This document shows, piece after piece, positions 26,109-27,318 of a DNA stretch of 27,318 nucleotides (the first letter of the stretch is position 1; the number at the start of each line of letters is the position of its first letter). Below the pieces are notes generated by a model. It was not told the origin of the DNA. It searched no databases and saw only the letters and a list, made by a program, of their open reading frames with translations. This DNA comes from a virus, in IMG/VR virus record IMGVR_UViG_3300017748_000102, positions 1 through 27,318 of that record. The stretch is one strand, 5' to 3'. The translations under genes were made by a program, and so were the position numbers.

Positions 26109-26131
26109 TAATACCCACCATATAAGGGAGC
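26109..26131 (+). promoter_or_regulatory. T7-like phage RNA polymerase promoter, phi-OR position
   Basis: TAATAC, then CCACCATATAA, then GGGAGC. It equals the promoter at 4510 over the first 17 nt and, compared with the T7 consensus, matches TAATAC fully and GGGAG at the same spacing. It lies 20 nt after the terminase stop, as T7 phi-OR lies after gene 19. The GGGAG start is closer to consensus than in the first copy. Confidence 0.8.
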
Positions 26132-26271
26132 TAGGGAAAAGATACTATAGATAAAACTTAAGATTACTAATGTAATTAGATTTATTAACTAATAATATAA
26201 GATAAATAATAATTAATAACTATAGATGAAACCTAAAGATAACCTAAAGATAACCTAAAGAGTAACTATAC
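26132..26271 (+). promoter_or_regulatory. AT-rich leader with CCTAAAG repeats; candidate replication origin / genome-end element
   Basis: A 140-nt non-coding stretch of about 20% GC (hand count). It ends in three tandem 11-bp units, ACCTAAAGATA at 26231-26241 and 26242-26252, then ACCTAAAGAG. T7 origins are promoter plus AT-rich DNA, and T7 carries CCTAAAG arrays beside its terminal repeats. The role here is inferred from these parallels. Confidence 0.6.
26231..26262 (+). repeat. three 11-bp tandem repeats containing CCTAAAG
   Basis: Units at 26231, 26242 and 26253, the first two identical (ACCTAAAGATA) and the third ending in GAG. The final AAAGAG may act as ribosome binding site for the ATG at 26272. 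Single CCTAAAG words occur elsewhere in coding DNA (for example 2, 158, 4133, 5598 and 24749), but nowhere else as an array. Confidence 0.85.
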
Positions 26272-26484
26272 ATGACTAACGTAACTAAACTTGTGACTAA
26301 ACTAGAAGGGGAGTTTGTTAGTCTACTGAAAGATGCCGAGTCGTTAGTGCTTATAGGTAAAACTGAAGATGATATTAAGCTGATGACTAACGTATCTAAC
26401 AGTGAAGCCATTATGATTATCGAAGCAATGAAACTAGAGATGCTTAGTGCCTACCTTGACGATGTACTGGAGTCCCAGAGTTAG
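26272..26484 (+). CDS. small acidic helical protein of unknown function (gp19.5 position)
   Basis: A 70-aa protein with two predicted helices (VTKLVTKLEGEFVSLLKDAESLVLIG and SEAIMIIEAMKLEMLSAYLDDVLES). It would be the first product from the promoter at 26109. The position between phi-OR-like promoter and genome end equals T7 gene 19.5, but T7 gp19.5 is a hydrophobic 49-aa peptide and shows no similarity. No family recognised. The start has only the weak AAAGAG upstream. Confidence 0.65.
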   Translation: MTNVTKLVTKLEGEFVSLLKDAESLVLIGKTEDDIKLMTNVSNSEAIMIIEAMKLEMLSAYLDDVLESQS

Positions 26485-26805
26485 CCTAAAAGTTTTGCTA
26501 AAAAAATCTGAGGGGTATACGTATATAGTCCTGTCGCCAGAAATCCCCGTATGCCTCCCAGCGCCCCAAAAAATCAAGGGGTAGGGGTGGTATGTCACAA
26601 AAAAAGGCACGCCAGCCAGCCGTAAGCGTTGCAACTTGTCACTAGCTAACAGATAAAGTATCTATTATGTATTACTTAACAAAGTATTTTTAAAAAGTAT
26701 TTTATTGTTTAGCTTTCTTTTTCTTGTGGCCTGTTTTTTTCTTTTGACATTCATGTGTAACTATGTCAGGATGTATTCTTTGAGTAATTAATTGAGGTTA
26801 TAACA
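26485..26805 (+). other. non-coding region, probable genome-end (terminal repeat) junction
   Basis: 321 nt with no credible gene. 26508-26640 is about 53% GC (hand count), far above its surroundings. It has a GAGG..ATACG / CGTAT..CCTC imperfect inverted repeat (26509-26520 with 26549-26558) and a CCCC/GGGG hairpin (26564-26567 with 26578-26581). 26641-26805 is AT-rich with a direct repeat AAAGTATTTT (26681 area) and poly-T tracts. It separates late, right-end genes from small early-type genes. Confidence 0.55.
26744..26779 (+). promoter_or_regulatory. possible host sigma-70 early promoter
   Basis: A perfect TTGACA at 26744-26749 in the AT-rich leader before the early-type genes. The best -10-like word, TATTCT at 26774, lies 24 nt away, too far; at 17 nt stands only CAGGAT. 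Early T7-like genes need host-type promoters and this is the right place, but the match is incomplete. Confidence 0.25.
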
Positions 26806-27027
26806 ATGAGTGAAGTAAGTGAATACCATGCTTTAACTGTAGATGTCAAAAACGGCAAAACATACTGGAATCAAAGTCAAAAGGATGTAAAAGCTGTACA
26901 TGCTCATCTTAAAAGATACTGCAACAGGCATTGCCACGTTTTTATTTTCACTAAAAATAATAATGAAGATGGCGACCTTATTTTGAAAGAGCATATCAAG
27001 AACTACAACGGCAAAAGGAGCATTTAG
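26806..27027 (+). CDS. small early-type protein, unknown function
   Basis: A 73-aa protein with GAGG about nine bases before its ATG. It is rich in His, Tyr and Lys (EYHALTVDVKNGKTYWNQSQKDVKAVHAHLKRYCNRHCHVFIF), with a Cys-x-x-x-Cys (CNRHC) and several His that could bind metal. Alternating beta and helix predicted; no recognised family. First gene after the probable genome end, a place where T7-like phages keep small host-takeover or anti-defence proteins. Confidence 0.7.
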   Translation: MSEVSEYHALTVDVKNGKTYWNQSQKDVKAVHAHLKRYCNRHCHVFIFTKNNNEDGDLILKEHIKNYNGKRSI

Positions 27028-27028
27028 A

Positions 27029-27196
27029 ATGAACTCAGCACTTAGAAAACTACGCGATAAACAAAAGAAATACCAAAAGCTTAAACAAATATTATATTTT
27101 ATAGCACAACTAACAGCGTGCGCATTTGGCGCTGTAATGCTTTATATCTTTATGGTTTTAATCTTAGCGATGCAACCAGTTAACGGGGGATTCTAA
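27029..27196 (+). CDS. small single-pass membrane protein, unknown function
   Basis: A 55-aa ORF with a very basic N-terminus (MNSALRKLRDKQKKYQKLKQ) followed by a long hydrophobic stretch, residues ~21-48 (ILYFIAQLTACAFGAVMLYI and on). This implies an N-in inner-membrane peptide. It begins two bases after the preceding stop; AAAAGGAG about 11 bases before the ATG is a good ribosome binding site. Early membrane peptides of phages often block superinfection or host functions; that is inference only. Confidence 0.7.
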   Translation: MNSALRKLRDKQKKYQKLKQILYFIAQLTACAFGAVMLYIFMVLILAMQPVNGGF

Positions 27197-27197
27197 A

Positions 27198-27318
27198 ATG
27201 AATAACTGGATAACATTAGCAGAATTTGAGATAGCTAACTGTAAAGCTTCTAGTATATTTGACAAATTTTGTAAAGACAAACAAGGATGCGAGTCAGATT
27301 GGGTTGAAATAGAAGTAG
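27198..27318 (+). CDS. start of a small early-type gene (3' truncated by the window)
   Basis: Forty codons are visible (MNNWITLAEFEIANCKASSI, then Cys-containing FCKDKQGCESDWVE). GGGGGA about ten bases before the ATG is the ribosome binding site. It is a soluble, mixed-charge protein with three Cys. Too little is present to name a family. Confidence 0.6.
   Translation, partial: MNNWITLAEFEIANCKASSIFDKFCKDKQGCESDWVEIEV

Noticed and set aside
26483-26508. TTAGC...GCTAA hairpin followed by A-run as a terminator
   Set aside because: The stem is weak and followed by A, not T, on the + strand; on the minus strand the T-run precedes the hairpin.
26434-26634. 66-aa minus-strand open frame across the GC-rich block
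   Set aside because: It overlaps the end of the 70-aa + strand gene, has no clear ribosome binding site, and all other genes are on the + strand. The block is better explained as a genome-end region, though homologues of this frame would reopen the question.

Overview
The window is a long stretch of a T7-like podophage genome (Autographiviridae type). It comes most likely from a marine phage of a Gram-negative bacterium; the host cannot be named from the sequence. Every supported gene is on the + strand, packed tightly with small overlaps. Gene order follows coliphage T7 from DNA polymerase to large terminase. A cobalamin-dependent class II ribonucleotide reductase, the moderately AT-rich DNA and the type of tail fibre fit marine members of the group. 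No tRNA, CRISPR array, integrase or insertion sequence was seen.

Replication and nucleotide module (1-4504): the end of a T7-type family A DNA polymerase, a putative PD-(D/E)XK-like nuclease, a FEN-type 5'-3' exonuclease, a small protein resembling the dATP/dGTP diphosphohydrolase N-terminal family, and a monomeric class II ribonucleotide reductase. These would degrade host DNA, supply dNTPs and copy the phage genome.

Virion module (4510-20706): it opens with a strong phage-RNA-polymerase-like promoter. The genes are a small unknown, a gp7.3-like tail protein, portal, a small basic protein, scaffold, major capsid protein, tail tubular proteins A and B, internal virion proteins A-D (gp13-gp16-like) and a long tail fibre. 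The capsid gene is preceded by a 36/37-nt tandem repeat and followed by a clear intrinsic terminator, at the same place as T7 T-phi.

Envelope, lysis and packaging module (20736-26089): a fibre-adjacent unknown, two membrane-anchored coiled-coil proteins, two predicted secreted proteins of unknown function, a 3TM-type holin, a small terminase, three small basic proteins and the large terminase. T7 has no counterpart of the secreted and coiled-coil genes.

Genome-end-like region and start of the early genes (26090-27318): a second copy of the promoter lies just after the terminase, the position of T7 phi-OR. It is followed by a very AT-rich leader with three 11-bp repeats containing CCTAAAG, a 70-aa gene, and a non-coding GC-rich block. 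Small early-type genes then begin. Right-end genes joined to left-end-type genes suggest a circularised assembly or concatemer, with the physical genome end near 26,490-26,800. The phage RNA polymerase and an endolysin are expected but not present in the window.
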